From: Cristatella mucedo
Lineage: Eukaryota; Bryozoa; Phylactolaemata; Cristatellidae
Assembly: GCA_009760855.2 (NCBI GenBank)
Contig: WPIO01000051.1
Coordinates: 304,001 to 368,000 of the forward strand
Reading direction: 5' to 3'
DNA: 64,000 nucleotides
Shown here: one piece after another, positions 12,746-25,400 of the stretch
How the letters are laid out: each line of letters starts with the position of its first letter
How positions within the stretch are numbered: position 1 is the first letter of the stretch
Made by a program: the position numbers and the translations under genes
Notes under the pieces: generated by a model
Seen by the model: only the letters and a program-made list of their open reading frames with translations
What the model was told of the DNA's origin: nothing
Databases searched by the model: none

Positions 12746-13961
12746 TTGCTTATGTAAATAATGTGCAGTCTGATGGATGCATAATATTACATATTCCTGC
12801 GCTTACTAGTGGCAGTCTGTGTCTTCAAAGGCTGGCTGCTGCATAGGACTACTGCTATACTACCCAGGCAGTTGCAAGCTGCCTCAGTGTTGCATTCCAA
12901 AAAAAGAAAATGCACGACTAGCCGTTGTTGCTTCAGCCAGCAGTGCTGCAGTTGTCCAGACGTGCCCTACGGTGTATCTGACCTCTAGGCTGCACTCCCA
13001 CCTCAGCAAAAAAATTTGTTATCGCTTATTGCTGATGCATCTACTGGATGTGCAGGATGCACAGGCACAGGGAGAGCTGACTATACAGCAGACTGTACAG
13101 GCATGCGAACGGAGTGCGTATTAATGGGTAATGAGTAATCACAAGATTGCTATTAGTAATGGTTATGGTTAAGCACCTATGGTATAGATATGGTTAAAAA
13201 ATCACAAGATTGCTATTAGTAATGGTTATGGTTAAGCACCTATGGTATAGATATGGTTAAGCACACAGAAGGTGATTTGAATTGATAAAGCAGGCTATAA
13301 GGAGGTAAACGATTCAGTTCGCTGTCCAATGTAGAGTCAGTGGATGGCTGGATCTCGGTTGGTAGGTTTGTAATAGCTCCGCGTAGACCAAGCCTTGCTC
13401 CTGGCTCCCGTGGACCGAGTAGCTTTTCCACTTCACTCTGGTGCCCAATTTCATCTGCTGAGTGGAAAGTAATGTTTAAGAGGAAAGGATGATATAAGCC
13501 CTGATCTGTACAGCGCAGTTAGTCTCATTTTTCTTCTCTGCATCTGTCGTTGACGAGCCCCGACAAGTCTGCTTTTCTGCCTGCTCCAGCATGCAGCTGC
13601 TGCAGCCCTCGACGGCACGTCAAGGTAGGCCAAAACCACCTGCCGATTCATCTTATTAGGTACAGGCTGCTCTGAACAATGTTGATTTGTTGCCTCTATT
13701 GACAATGCTTGTCAGCGAGCTGCGAGTCATGGCAAACGATGCAAATTATTCATATAAGGAGGTGTCAGTTAGTGAGTCACGTTCCCTTAAGTAACTACCT
13801 ATGTAGCTTAACGGGAGTTACGAGCAAGCTATTCAGAGCAATAGGACATTTTTCAATTTCAGACTGCATCAAAGGCATATGCAGAGGCCAATTTTTTTAT
13901 CCTGTCTCGACATACCTGTATGCAACTCATTGCACGCAGGTCTTCAGGTGCCAACGGTAGG
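12746..13961. other. no gene seen; contains a 63-bp tandem duplication
   Basis: No supported coding region. The duplicated unit is listed separately. Confidence 0.5.
13138..13260. repeat. tandem duplication, period 63 bp
   Basis: The 60 bases 13138-13197 recur without mismatch at 13201-13260, separated by 3 bases. Identity suggests a recent duplication (or an assembly artefact). Confidence 0.95.
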
Positions 13962-14475
13962 TGCAAAACTCGGCAGCCAGGCTTGTCTGTCGTGAGCATC
14001 AAACTGGCCACATTAAAGTACTTCTCGCCAGCCTACACTGGCTCCCAATTAAGCAGCTCACCGATTTCAAGGACGTGACACTCACTTTTTGGTACCTATC
14101 AAACGGACTCTGCAATTAGGCTTCATAGAACCATCGAGAATGCATCGAGCCGAACTCTAACTCTACGGAGATCATGTGCCTATAGTTCGTACGATTTCAA
14201 TGCATGGAACTCACTAGCGACTGACGTCACGACATAACCTGACTTGACGGCATTTAAAAAGAAGCTAACAACTCACATGTTCATCACAGCATTCGCTGGG
14301 TCGTCGCGAAATGTCCTCATCTGTGTGTGTAGGACTTATTCCTGCTTTCTTTTTTCGCATTATTTCGCCTCCTTTTTATCATTACATCATTACGTCATTC
14401 TTTTTTGCATATATACCTAACTCTGCTGACACGTTTCCTTTACAGCATATGCCTAGTGCCTATAAACATATTTAG
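13962..14475 (+). mobile_element. degenerate LINE, C-terminal region and 3' UTR
   Basis: In plus-strand order it has the GCCAGGCTTGTCTGTCGTGA segment, then CTTCTCGCCAGCCTACACTGG, then CTAACAACTCACATG and ATCACAGCATTCGCTGGGTC. These match the C-terminal part of the L2-like RT in sequence and order, with several stops. Its 3' UTR differs from the main family. It lies tail-to-tail with the minus-strand copy at 14478. Confidence 0.6.
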
Positions 14476-14477
14476 TT

Positions 14478-16272
14478 AAAAAATAATAATAATAACAATG
14501 TACTTGATAAAGCGCCCTCAGAGAACTCAATCTCTCTCTGGGCGCTTTACATTTGCTGCAAAAAGAAATGCAATTGAACGGTGAGTAATATCATGCTTGA
14601 TAAACAAACAAATTGAATAATATGGTCAGGGGTGACCTGCACAGGGTCAGCATGCAAATGTGGTTAATGGCAGCATGCACAGTGTCAGCACACATAAGCA
14701 CAACAAGGACTAATCACAGGGACCCACTAAATGCTGTCCTAAATATGTGTGTTTTCAAGTTATTTTTAAATGTGGTCAAGTCAGGGGATGTTCTGACGCA
14801 AGTCGGGAGTGAGTTCCAGGCTCTGGGAGCATACGAACTAAATGCACGGTCTCCAAAGGAGTTGAGGTTTGAACGAGGTATAGATAAGTGATAAGATTCA
14901 GAAAAGCGGGTGGTACGATGCTTGGCCTGATGGGGTAGTATATCTGACAGATAGGCTGGAACCATAGAATAAAGGGATCTAAAAGTGAGCGACAAAACCT
15001 TGAAGTCAATCCTTTGCTTGACTGGTAGCCAGTGCAGGTCGGCGAGAAGTGGAGTACTGTGGCAACTGCGACGCACACGACAGACAAGCCTAGCTGCAGA
15101 GTTTTGCACCAGCTGCAATCGCCTGATCGCACATGCCGGTAGGTCAGTAAGCAGTGATTTGCAGAAGTCGAGACGGGATGTCACGAATGCATATACCAAC
15201 TTAGACGTGGTATCCTTATCTAAACAAGCCCGAATTTTAGCAGTGTTAAGAAGCTGAAAGTAAGCAAATTTTTAGTGTGGAGCTGATGTAGTCGTCTATC
15301 GAGAGGTCACTTTGGAACATGACACCTAGATTTCGAGCTGATTCAGCTGGAGATATGCTGGCAGAGCCAATTTTGAGAGACAGCCTTTCCAATCTCTGAA
15401 TCACATTGGGTTTGCCCATAACTAGTAAGTTAGTTTTGTCATCGTTTAGTTTTAGAAAATTTGCTGCCATCCATGTGCGGATGTCGTCAATACATGCAGC
15501 CAGTGAGTTGAGAGAATTCGAGGTGCTCGAAGGTTGGGGGGGATCAAAGAAAAGGTACAACTTAGTGTCATCCGCATAGAAGTGAAAGCCTAGATTGTGC
15601 TTGGTAATCACATCAGCATAAGGGTGAGTATAAACCGTTAAAAGAATCGGACCTAGCACGGAGCCCTGAGGTACGTCATATTTCAGAGGTACCTTGGATG
15701 ATCTTTGTTCATTCATGTCAATACTCAGGAGTCTCCCACTGAGATAGGACCTGAACCATTGCAGAGCAGTGCCAGTGATGCCCAGGCGAAATGAGAGGCG
15801 CTCTAGAAGAACTTTGTGATCGATAATATCAAAAGCTACCGAAAGATCGAGCAAAACAAGCAGAGACACTCTACCCATGTCTGCATTCCTAAGTAGGTCG
15901 TTGTATACCCTAAGCAATGCTGACTCTGTGGAGTGATTAGCTCTAAAGCCAGACTGGAACTTAATAGTAAGGTGTGAAGTTTTGATATATGAGTTCAGCT
16001 GGTCCGCCACGACCCGTTCCAGTGTCTTTGATAGGAATGGGAGAAGGGAGACTGGGCGGTAGTTGCTTGAGTTCTCTCGGTCTAGTGTCACTTTCTTGTG
16101 AAGCGGCCTGACTACAGCTTTTTTGAAAGGTGCTGGGACATGACCTGAGGCTAATGACATATTAATGATGTTGGTTATGCATGGCAGCAGCAGATCAATG
16201 CAACGTAGGAGCAGGACAGTGGGAATAGGGTCCAGCGGACTTGTTGTCTTCTTTGATTGAGAGATCATATCG
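14478..16272 (-). mobile_element. L2-like LINE, 5'-truncated, most of the RT present
   Basis: This is the best preserved LINE of the window. The RT-containing frame (16268 to 15246) has NYRPVSLLPFLSKTLERVV, motif A AFDIIDH, ALQWFRSYLSGR, motif B VPQGSVLGP, motif C FHFYADDTKLYL and NDDKTNLLVMG. A frameshift near 15200-15250 separates the C-terminal frame (15199 to 14714), which ends FRTAFSGSL. The short 3' UTR ends in a hairpin (14509-14548) and a (TTA)n-like tail. The endonuclease domain is absent, so it is 5'-truncated and cannot move by itself. The family is L2/CR1-type by motif style; exact clade needs phylogeny. Confidence 0.9.
14509..14548 (-). other. 3'-terminal LINE hairpin
   Basis: AAAGCGCCC (14509-14517) pairs perfectly with GGGCGCTTT (14540-14548), and AGAGA pairs with TCTCT inside. 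The same two-part fold can be drawn in other LINE copies and in the SINE B tails. In L2-type elements the 3' end is what the RT recognises. Confidence 0.65.
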
Positions 16273-17939
16273 CACCTTAGAGTTTTTTCTTGAGATCCGA
16301 GCCTTCACCATCCGCCTGCTTAACCGTCATCATCCAGAAAACGACAGGTGCGCCAGCGGGACTTCTCTAGAAGTTTGGCTAGAAATCGGCACAGACTGCT
16401 CTTATAGGGCTTTCAAAATCAAGTCGAAATTCTAATTGGCAGGGAGCCGGTCGACCTAAAATCGCAGCTGTTTGCAGCCTGCAGCGTTTTCATCATTCTA
16501 GGAACTAGTTGGTCACGAAGAGCCTGCAATTCCCCAGTTTCCGCTTATCTGCTGTATCACTCGGAAGTCGTTCGTGGCATGACAACTAGATGAGGCTCCC
16601 AATTAACGTAGTTTGAGCGACGTGAAAGCTGAAGTGGTAGGTTCGTGACTCACGCTCTGCCAGCTATCAGCTAGAAAACTTCCCCAGTGAGGAAACTGCA
16701 AGCGGGCTGGCAGGCGGCAACTCAGGAAGTATGAGCAATAGGCTCAGCGAGAGAGTATTCGTGCCACTTCGTGCCTACAGCCGCCAGCTTGGCGTGAGCT
16801 GCCTCCTTAAAACCACCGCAGCAGCGATGAGCTAGCAGCTATCTCCACCGTCCTCGAAGCCACCTCGGCCGCTTGTGAAGCTATCCTTCTCTTCATCGCT
16901 GCACAGCAACAGCTAAGCGACCAAGTTGTCCCGATGGCCTGCCACGCGTGGGCAAGAGCGAATCTATCTTTTTTTCCCCGAAACGTCCTTTATTGGAGGA
17001 CGCAGTCGTATTGCTTGCTAGTCTCGCCGGCCTTCGAGGCTTGCTGTGAGTATTTGGCTAAGAAGGAGAGAGTTTCTTCCCAAGTGACTGCGATTGTTCG
17101 TCGAGTGACATTAGTATTTGAGTGTATCTCCGTATTGTATATCCGATAGTAACTCCACAAAGCCACAAAGACAAAGTGGATGTTACGCAAAAGAGTTTTC
17201 AATTGCACACTAAAAGCCAAAGCGGCTTTCGGTAAGCATTCAACGGATAAGCAGCCAACGGACTTCTCCTTCGCGCTCATGGTTGTATACTCTTTTCTGA
17301 ACCTCGAAGACCATCGTCTAACAGGTTTACCGCCGTTCTGACGGCCGAACACGTGAGTTTATGTGAGTAGATGAAAGCACAGGGGTAATAATTAAAGCGT
17401 GGCTAGATGTCTGCCAGAAACGAAGCCGCCATCGTAGGCGTCCCTGTCATCTCACCTTTAACGGAAATTAAGGCTGATAAACTCTTACTGATTAATATTT
17501 TTGACAACCCCGGCCTTAGACCAAAGGGCGGGTAAGGTGCTCACAACTTCATGGACCCCCAGTTCCCGGGTTTACTCCTGCGAGAGGCCCTCCTTTGTTG
17601 CCCGCTTCGGGAGTCTTATTCCTCCATTTGATTACTAGAGCGCTTCTAAGCCATTCATATCAGCCGTCATTCTAGTAATACTTGCCAACAGCCAGGTTCG
17701 GATTCTGAGGCTATTGCTAATTATAGTCAAGTCTCCTTTCTTGCCTCTTCGACAAAGAGTCGCGAAAAAATTGCTAGGCAGCTTGTGAAGCTACAACGAC
17801 AACGAAAATTTATCCGTATAAGTTACAGTCGGAATCCATGCGATTCAAAAGATTCAATTTTTTAAAATGCCTCTATAGAGATTTATTTTAAAGCCCATTA
17901 CAAAAACATTATTATTATTATCAATTCTAGTAGCTTTTA
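16273..17939. other. no gene seen
   Basis: No supported coding region or recognised repeat. Frames here are short. A short ATT run lies near 17910-17920. Confidence 0.5.
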
Positions 17940-19985
17940 CTAGATGACCTCATCAGCTCTGCAGTCAAGCCTAATTTCAGATTAATAGCGAAGCTAACCT
18001 TTTGGTGAGCTTAGATTAGAGGAATAGAGCTGGTGTGGTCCATTCATTTGTGAAATTGAAGTTTCAATATATTGGTTCAACTGGTCTGCCATGACTCGTT
18101 CCACTGTCTTTGATAGAAACGGCAGAAGGGAGACTGGGCGGAAGAACGTCAAGTTCTCTTGGTCTAGTGTTGCTTTCTTGAATAGTAGCCTGACTACAGC
18201 TTTTTTGAAAGGTGCTGGGACCTGACCTGAGGCTAATGACATATTGATGATGTTAGTTATGCAAGGCAGCAGCAAATCAATGCACTGTAGAAGCCAGACC
18301 GTAGAAATAGGGTTCAGAGGACTAGTTGTCTTCTTTGATTGGGTTATGAGCTTCAGGACGAGGTCAATAGTGACCTCATTGAATGTAGACATTGAGGCGC
18401 TGCATGGAATTGAGGGACATGATTCCAGAGATGCCGCCATCTTAAGAATGGACTTCCTGATCTTGTCTATCTTATTGACAAAGAAGGTAGAGAAGCGATA
18501 AGCTAGATCATCACAGTGATCACTTGGTAAGGATCTCACCTGGGAGCGGTTGAGGAGATGTTTGACCGTCAACATCAGCATTTTTGGATCGTGTAACCTG
18601 CGATTCAACAATATTTTTATAGGAGCTAGACTTGGCCTTTGCTAAGATAGATTAATACGATCAACAGTAGTCATCGTATGCCTGTCAATGGACAGTATAT
18701 TCGCATCTTGCATATGCTTTGTCAAGCTTTCGCTTAGTAGACCTAGCTAGTTTAATGTCTGCATTAAACCATAGGCCATTTGGGCGGCGAAGGACGGTTC
18801 GCTTAGCCGGAGGTACGAGCTCGTTGAGCATGTCAGCTAGTGTTGGCTTCTAGCAATCTACAAATGATGACAGGTCGGAATGGGGATTGAGCAGCGGAGG
18901 CGAGGCAGATATTCTCGCACCGACAGCATCGATGTCAAGGGTCTTAAGGTTTCGCGATTTATAGGTGATTTTAGATGAGGAGTAGGAGGGCATGCATGGT
19001 AAACTGAATGAGATCTGCACGTGGTCAGATAAACAGAATTGGGTAATAATTGGTGAGGACGAAGTGCAGTTTTATGAGAAAATTTGGTCGGGTGTGTGAC
19101 CCTTGATGTGAATAGACATGAGCCATGTACATGAGCCACAAGAGACAATGAGTCAGTCAGTGCACGAAATTCAGGGCTGAAGGTGTCAGACAGGTTATAA
19201 AAATGAATGTTGAAATCACCACAATGAGAAAAGATCGATTTCTTGCACACAATATCGAAATTAGATCAGAGGAATCTGAGGTAAAGGAGGACTTGGTACC
19301 TGGTGGGTGATAAACAATTGCCACCAGCGGTAGCTTGTTGTCGGGTGAAATCAAGAGAAGAAATCCGTAAGACTGCTTCGAGGGTAATGCAGATAGCTTG
19401 ATATTGAAGTTCGAGCGCGTGATAATAGCAACTCGACCTCCAGTTTCGATCGATCTGAGGATGTGAAAGAACGAAAAAACAGCCGGGGCTGCGTCTTTAA
19501 CTGTCTGGCTGTTTACCGATATCAGCCGAGTCTCAGTCAAGGCAAGCAGGTGGAGACCTTTTCAGTAATAAGTTCTCTTACTAACAGGGGTTTATTGCAC
19601 ATGGAGCGATGATTCCAAAGACAAGCGTTAAGGTTAGCTGGAGTTACAACAGGCCTGATGACCACCAAGTTATAGAGATTCACAGTGACTCTTGAGGGAG
19701 AACGTGCTGAGTGGTTTGAGACAATTCTAGGAATTTAAAACGAGCTGGTACTCAGCTCGCAGCTCCCACCAAACGAGCTGGTACTCACCTCGTGGCTCCG
19801 GCCCCGCGTTTATTGCACATTGAGCGAGGATTCCATAGACACGCGTTAAGTTGGGCCGCCGTAGTTAAAACAAGCCTGACGACCACTAAGTTATGGAAAA
19901 TCATAGTGGCGCTTGAGGGAGAACGTGCTCTGAGCGGTTTGCGTCAATTCTAGGAATACGATACGAGAGGGTACTCTAAGGGCAG
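17940..19985 (-). mobile_element. L2-like LINE, endonuclease and RT N-terminal part, rearranged
   Basis: Reading the minus strand: NACLWNHRSMCNKP starts an APE-type endonuclease. TETRL, VYHPPG and GDFNIH follow, split by frameshifts. A linker then leads to the RT N-terminus (APFKKAVVRLLFKKATL, RPVSLLPFLSKTVERV), ending near 18010. The RT palm and the LINE 3' end are missing. A short plus-strand piece at about 17944-17985 matches a later RT segment, so the right end of the element has been inverted. The 5' end is duplicated (19590-19975). Confidence 0.85.
19590..19975 (-). repeat. tandem duplication of the LINE 5' end
   Basis: The segment starting TTTATTGCACATGGAGCGA (19590) recurs as TTTATTGCACATTGAGCGA (19809), a period near 219 bp. 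Similarity extends through GAGGGAGAACGTGCT and CAATTCTAGGAAT. Both copies encode the first residues of the endonuclease ORF (ACLWN ... MCNK). Confidence 0.8.
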
Positions 19986-22245
19986 CTACCGATGAAGGAG
20001 AGGCGTCGCAGCTTCCGCCCCGAGACGCCTCCAGGACGCTTTTCTTTTGTTAATGCATAATTTTTACGGATCTAAGCAGCAGCATTAGCATCAAGGAATG
20101 CATATTAACTACGATAACGAAGCGATAATAGGTTCGCGCGATCATAACTAACATGTAGGTTACTAGCCGCCGGCATATCTAACGCCACCGCCGGCGTGGG
20201 AGACCCAGCGGCCTGAAGCAATAAGCGTTTACATGTCCGCAGGCATTTAATGTTTTACACGCTACGGTCAAACAAAAAACAGATCTTCAACAAGACTAGC
20301 TTATGCTTTCGAGGAATCTATCCAAAAAAACGAAATTGTAGCACGAACAATAAGCGCGTTATAAGGAAATACAAGTGAAGCATTACCTAAGAGGCAAGAT
20401 CAGAAAGCTTTTAAGAGCAGCGGGAATGCGATGCCGTATCCGGTGGGTGGGGGGGTCGTAATCACATTCAGCTGAAGCGCGAAGAGTCGTCGAGCGAATG
20501 AGCAGCGTACGCATGGCCAAAACGTGCTTGTATGTCCCGCCGAAGCTGGCGTCTTTTACCCGTTCCCGAAGCGAAGGTTGCACCAATCTGCCCTACTGCT
20601 ACGTTTGTGCGAGCAGTCGCGCATAGCACAAGTCGGCTCCGAGACTGGTGCCGTTTATTAAGGAACCGAGGAACCGTGCCGCTATGGCCGCCAGGCTAGC
20701 TGAGGAGCATCTGAGAATGCCTAAAAGTGGGTCCGCTGTTCTCAACCGAAAGAAGGCGGTGTGTGGCTGGGCAAGTCGGGCGGAGCCAGCGCCTACCTTT
20801 GTGTGCCCGCTTAGGGTGAAGTATGGGAGATCGGGCTAACGCAAGGGGGCCTGACCGCTACTCGAATTCACGCTTTGCCTGCTTCTCGTTAATTGGAAGC
20901 ACAAGCTGACTCGCTGCAGTGGATGCCTGCTGCTGGATCGTCTCCCGAGATCCCGCGTCCCTCGGACACGTTCGGACACGTTCGGAGTAAGCGTGGCATC
21001 GGCAGTGCCACTGACCTCGATTGCGGTCTCGCGCCGCACGAGCTGCGGTGTAACTGCGGTACTCCTGGCACCGCCGACAGCTTGATTTCGGCGCCTTCGC
21101 GCCTGCCTGCAGTCCAAGGTCGGGGCCAGACCGGTGGCTAGCCAGACCGGTGGCTAGCCACAAAGAGAAGCCGGTTTCGATTGTGGTGTGAACAGCCGGT
21201 CGAAACGTTCGTCCCTGCCGGCCATTGCGTCTGAACAGCCAGCAGACGTATAGCGTGGCAAGCGCGTCGTAGCGGGCGGGCAAGGAATGAAACTGCCTGC
21301 TTTACCGGGGGGGGCGGGGGCTTAGCCCACGACACGACATCCTAAACCGCCGGGTGGCGAAAGGCGCACCGACAATCCCGTTTAGTCTGACGAATGGAAA
21401 ACCCGCCGCCGCCGCATCAGCGACCGTTCGAGGGGCTTTCAAGAAAAATGGCAGCTTTCACTTCTCCAAGAGCACGTTCTGCTGAGCCGCTCGTGCCGCG
21501 GGACGAGACTACTTCTTTCGGGAAGTCAGCGTCGGCGTACGAACCAGACACGCCGGCTCTCGCCACCGTCTGCACCGATGCAGCGAGCCGGCTTTGCGCC
21601 TCCGAACGCTCGTCTTGCGGCTCGCTGCAGCCAGTCGGCTGCTGCTGTGTGGCGTGATGCGCTCAACGAGCGCAGGCGCCCGCGGAAGCGCCGGCAATTG
21701 TCGCCCCACCCGCTGGACGGCAGCTCTCATCCGCGCTGGGAAGCGGCTGCGCTGCGGCAGCTGCGCTTCCTTCCTCTGACTGGCTGTTCGCGCCGTAAAC
21801 GGCTCCTGGGACCGGCTTATTAGTTGGCTACTGCGCGCGCGCAGCTGTTCGGGCCTCGCTTCCGACAGCTTTGTGCCGCGACTAGCTTATTTCTGCTGCC
21901 AAATCGCACTGATTCCTGAGATAGAAACGTCCTAACTGCACAGCATTCGATTTTCCTGGCGCGGAACATAATTGGCGGCAGCCTGAGCTATCAGGTGCGG
22001 CAGTTGGCGCCGACGCAGCGATGGCTGAGTGGTCCAGAGAAAAGAGGAATGGTAGACGTTCAGAAGTGGCGGCGGCTGGGGGGGAAGGCGGTGGCGATCG
22101 GCGGCCAAGCGCGCTACATTGACAACGGGCTAAAAAGAAAACCGGAGACTAGCCTTCGGCGGTAGGGCTGTCGCTAGCTAGCAGCCACAACGTAAGACAG
22201 CGACATGCGTCAAACTTCTCAAAGAGAGGTAGAGAAGAAAACTGG
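19986..22245. other. GC-rich region, left part; no supported gene
   Basis: From about 20640 the DNA becomes strongly GC- and CpG-rich. Open frames overlap on both strands and are Arg/Ala-rich, as expected from composition. Small direct repeats occur (GGACACGTTC near 20955; GCCAGACCGGTGGCTA near 21125). I support no CDS. Confidence 0.5.
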
Positions 22246-22258
22246 GAGGGAGAGAGAG

Positions 22259-22309
<51 letters not shown>

Positions 22310-22383
22310 CACGGGGAAAAAGAGAGAAGGAGAGAGAGGGGGAGAAGGAGAAAGAGGGAGAAGGAGAGACAGAGAGAGAGAGA

Positions 22384-22429
<46 letters not shown>

Positions 22430-22442
22430 TAGAGAGAGGGAG
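22246..22442. repeat. (GA)n microsatellite, interrupted
   Basis: Two GA blocks separated by a GTACACGGGGAAAAAG segment and GGAGAA-type imperfect repeats. Confidence 0.97.
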
Positions 22443-25400
22443 AATGGTGCGTATGGTCAGGCGGGACTTAAACCCAATGCTTTCCACAGGTCAGCAGTTC
22501 AGTGGTGTTCCGGGCGCCATGCGAAGCTGTACGTATTGGCTGATGCTGCACGCGAGCAGTCCGCCGTCGCTGTCGAGTAGAAATCTCTCCGCGGTCGACA
22601 TGGGTTCGGTATCTCAAGAAACGAGCGCTCGCCGTAGCCGCCTCGTTTCGCTACTGTGAGTAAACCTTCGACGTGTAGCGATGCTGCACCAACGAGCTCG
22701 AACGCAACGATACAAGGCTCAGGGCTGTGCATGTATTTGTCGTGCATCGACGACGAGGAGGACAGGAGCGTCGTAACGAGCGGTGCGCTTGCGGCCTACG
22801 GATATTAGGGCAGAAGACGCCGCTGCGCTCCATTTGAAACAGTCGGACGAGCTGACTGTGCAGCAGCACCCTTACAAGTAAGCAGCGCTCAATCCCAGTC
22901 TGCAGTCTTCGTGCTAAGCGAGTCGAGTAGTAAGGCGGCCCGCGCAGAGACGGCCGACGGCTCGCTGTTTTGCAGCGACGGCGCTCTCCTAAGGCGACTG
23001 ATCGCTTCGCTGGCAACACGGATTTGCTGCCAACGTACCGCGTCTCGTTGATAGCTAGGTAGCAGTGCACGCTCGAACGCGATGCCCGCCGCACTTGTCC
23101 GCTTAGAGCGAAGCCCATCCGCGGACCACTACCCACTTCAACAGTCGCCATGCTACCGCCCACCCCAGCTTCGCCGGCATATAACCCGAAAAGAGTTTCT
23201 GATTAGGCGCCGCTCGCATTTCCTAATTCGAACATCGCGTGCCACTCGCGATCAGTCTCGTCTGCCGCGAAGGCACAATTGGTGGCTGAACACGATCGCC
23301 CCCATCCTCCCAGTTCGATGGCTCTGTTCCATAGCACCCGGTCTTGCCTTGGCTCGGCCGATGTTTACATGGTTAGTCTTTCTTCTGTCCTGCTTGTGAC
23401 GTGCCGCGGTTTTAATTTTTTTTCTTGTAGGAAGTTTACGCGGTCCGCTTTCGTTAACTTTTTCTTCCTACTTGCTCCGCCCCCAGAGCGATCGCGGCAA
23501 AGTTTCTTTCGTAAGGGAGGTAGGAAATGGCCGTCCGCAACGCACCTCCCGCCGAATTTTAACCTTCCGCGATTGCGTTTTTCGTCCGCCATCTCATGAT
23601 CCGATTCCCATAGAAAGAGCTCGTAGCATGTCATAAGCAGGGACTCTCGTGGAACGCATCGACGATACTACCGGTCGAATCGTCCGCCACGTTTTTCAAA
23701 GCAAGGAAGATGGCGCGCTCTCGATGGTGCCGACAATCGGTTGGTCGTTTGTTCGGTCTCGCCTCGTCTTGAGCAGCAAGTGGAACCGTGCTCAGCTTCT
23801 GAATCGTTTGTTCAGGCTTCCGCAAGTCGCGGACAACCGTCGCAGCCTGGGCTTTGAATGCACTTAGGACTTCCGTAAGCAGGACGGAAGCAGAACAAAC
23901 ACTGGATAGAAGCAGAATAGAAGCAAGCCTGACCGCGTGAGCGACGCTTTACGCCGCTCGCGCGGTCAGTCAGTTCGCGAACGCGGGCAGCGGCGTCAAC
24001 CGGCGACGATCCTTTGCGACGCAGACTCGCAAGCTCAACAGAGTAATGACGCGTAAGTATTTTCGTCTCGATTCCATTTCGAGAAAACGACACCTGACTC
24101 GCGCGACCCGAAACGGCGGCGAGTAGCAATGCAAACGCCGCGACGTCTTCCGGACGTTGCACAGGATTTCGCGCTTGCGCGCTCGCATCGTCGTGCGGCG
24201 CTCAGCTCGGCGGCGGCGGCGGCGGCGTCGTCGTCGCCGCCCGAGTGCCCGAGTGCGCGCTGGCGTCCGCCTCGCGATTGGTTTGCGCTTTCGTTTACGC
24301 TTCGCTTGCGTACTTCGGGCCTGCAATGATTCACCGCGCGATGACTGTGCTTGACTAAGGCTTCCGGGTTCGCTTTGCACCGCTTGTAAGGGTCACCTCG
24401 TCGGCGCGTCGACTCGCATTCCTTCGCGTCGACGCCGCAGTCGCGTTCAGCGACGCCGCTCGGACGCTCCCGTGGAAGGCGCGAGCGGAGTCGCCGGATG
24501 CAGTCGGAAGTCAAAGAGACGAGCGCGAACCGGAGCTCGCTGGAGAGCGCCAGTCAACAGTGTCCCCAGCGCGTAGCAAAAATTGCCTGCCGGAGCTACC
24601 TAAGCGAATGCGCTCAGCGAGACGGTGAAGGGCAAAGGGCAAAAGCTGCGCAAGTTCTTGTTATGGCGCAGCTCGAACAGTCGCGCATCGAGCGATGCAA
24701 CGACGGCTCTTCATTGAACCTCGAGTGGCCCCGACGAGGTTCCTCCAGTATCCGCTATACTTCAGCCTCCAATACTTTCATCATCAAGATAGCACCGAAC
24801 AGTTCACACGATCCCTTTCTAGCGTGTGTGAAGTTCCTAGACAGTGACGCAGTTTACTTAAAGTGCTAGCCAAACATCCCATTAACGTGATCTCTACTAG
24901 TTATAGCGAGAAAGTCCGGCCGCCCGTCACGCTGCAAGATGGCGTACTTTTGACAAGCGGCAAGGTAGCGCAACGCTGTTTCGGCGATCCTACTGCGACT
25001 GCTTTTGTTATGACTCAGTGAAGCGAGTCCACAGGTAGTGAGCTCCTGTCGCGTTTATAATGCCTATGCGCCGACTAAAACGCGGGCGGTCGCCTCGTCG
25101 TATGGAAGCACATCGCATGCCACCCGCCGTCCGTCCGTCCGTTCGTCCTTTTCACGACGCCTTTCCTCTTTGGTCGCCGCCCCCGTTCACTCATCAACCG
25201 AGACTGCGGCGTCGGTAGTGCGCTCCCGCAGGGGTGCTGAGCGCGCGGCGCATACAATGCCGGGCTGCCGTCCGGTCCGCGGCGCGGCGGTCGGGCGGGC
25301 GGGCGGGCGGGCGGGCGAGCGGGCGGGCGAGCGCTGAGCGCCCGCTCGATGACCTTCAGCCTTGCGCAACCGCGAGGCTGCCGACGTGGTGCCGTCCCGT

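Noticed and set aside
15246-16268. Host reverse-transcriptase-like gene
   Set aside because: The frame belongs to a LINE with its own 3' UTR, tail and many relatives in the window.
24498-24869. 123-codon ATG frame
   Set aside because: No domain or gene structure recognised; overlapping frames exist in the same DNA.
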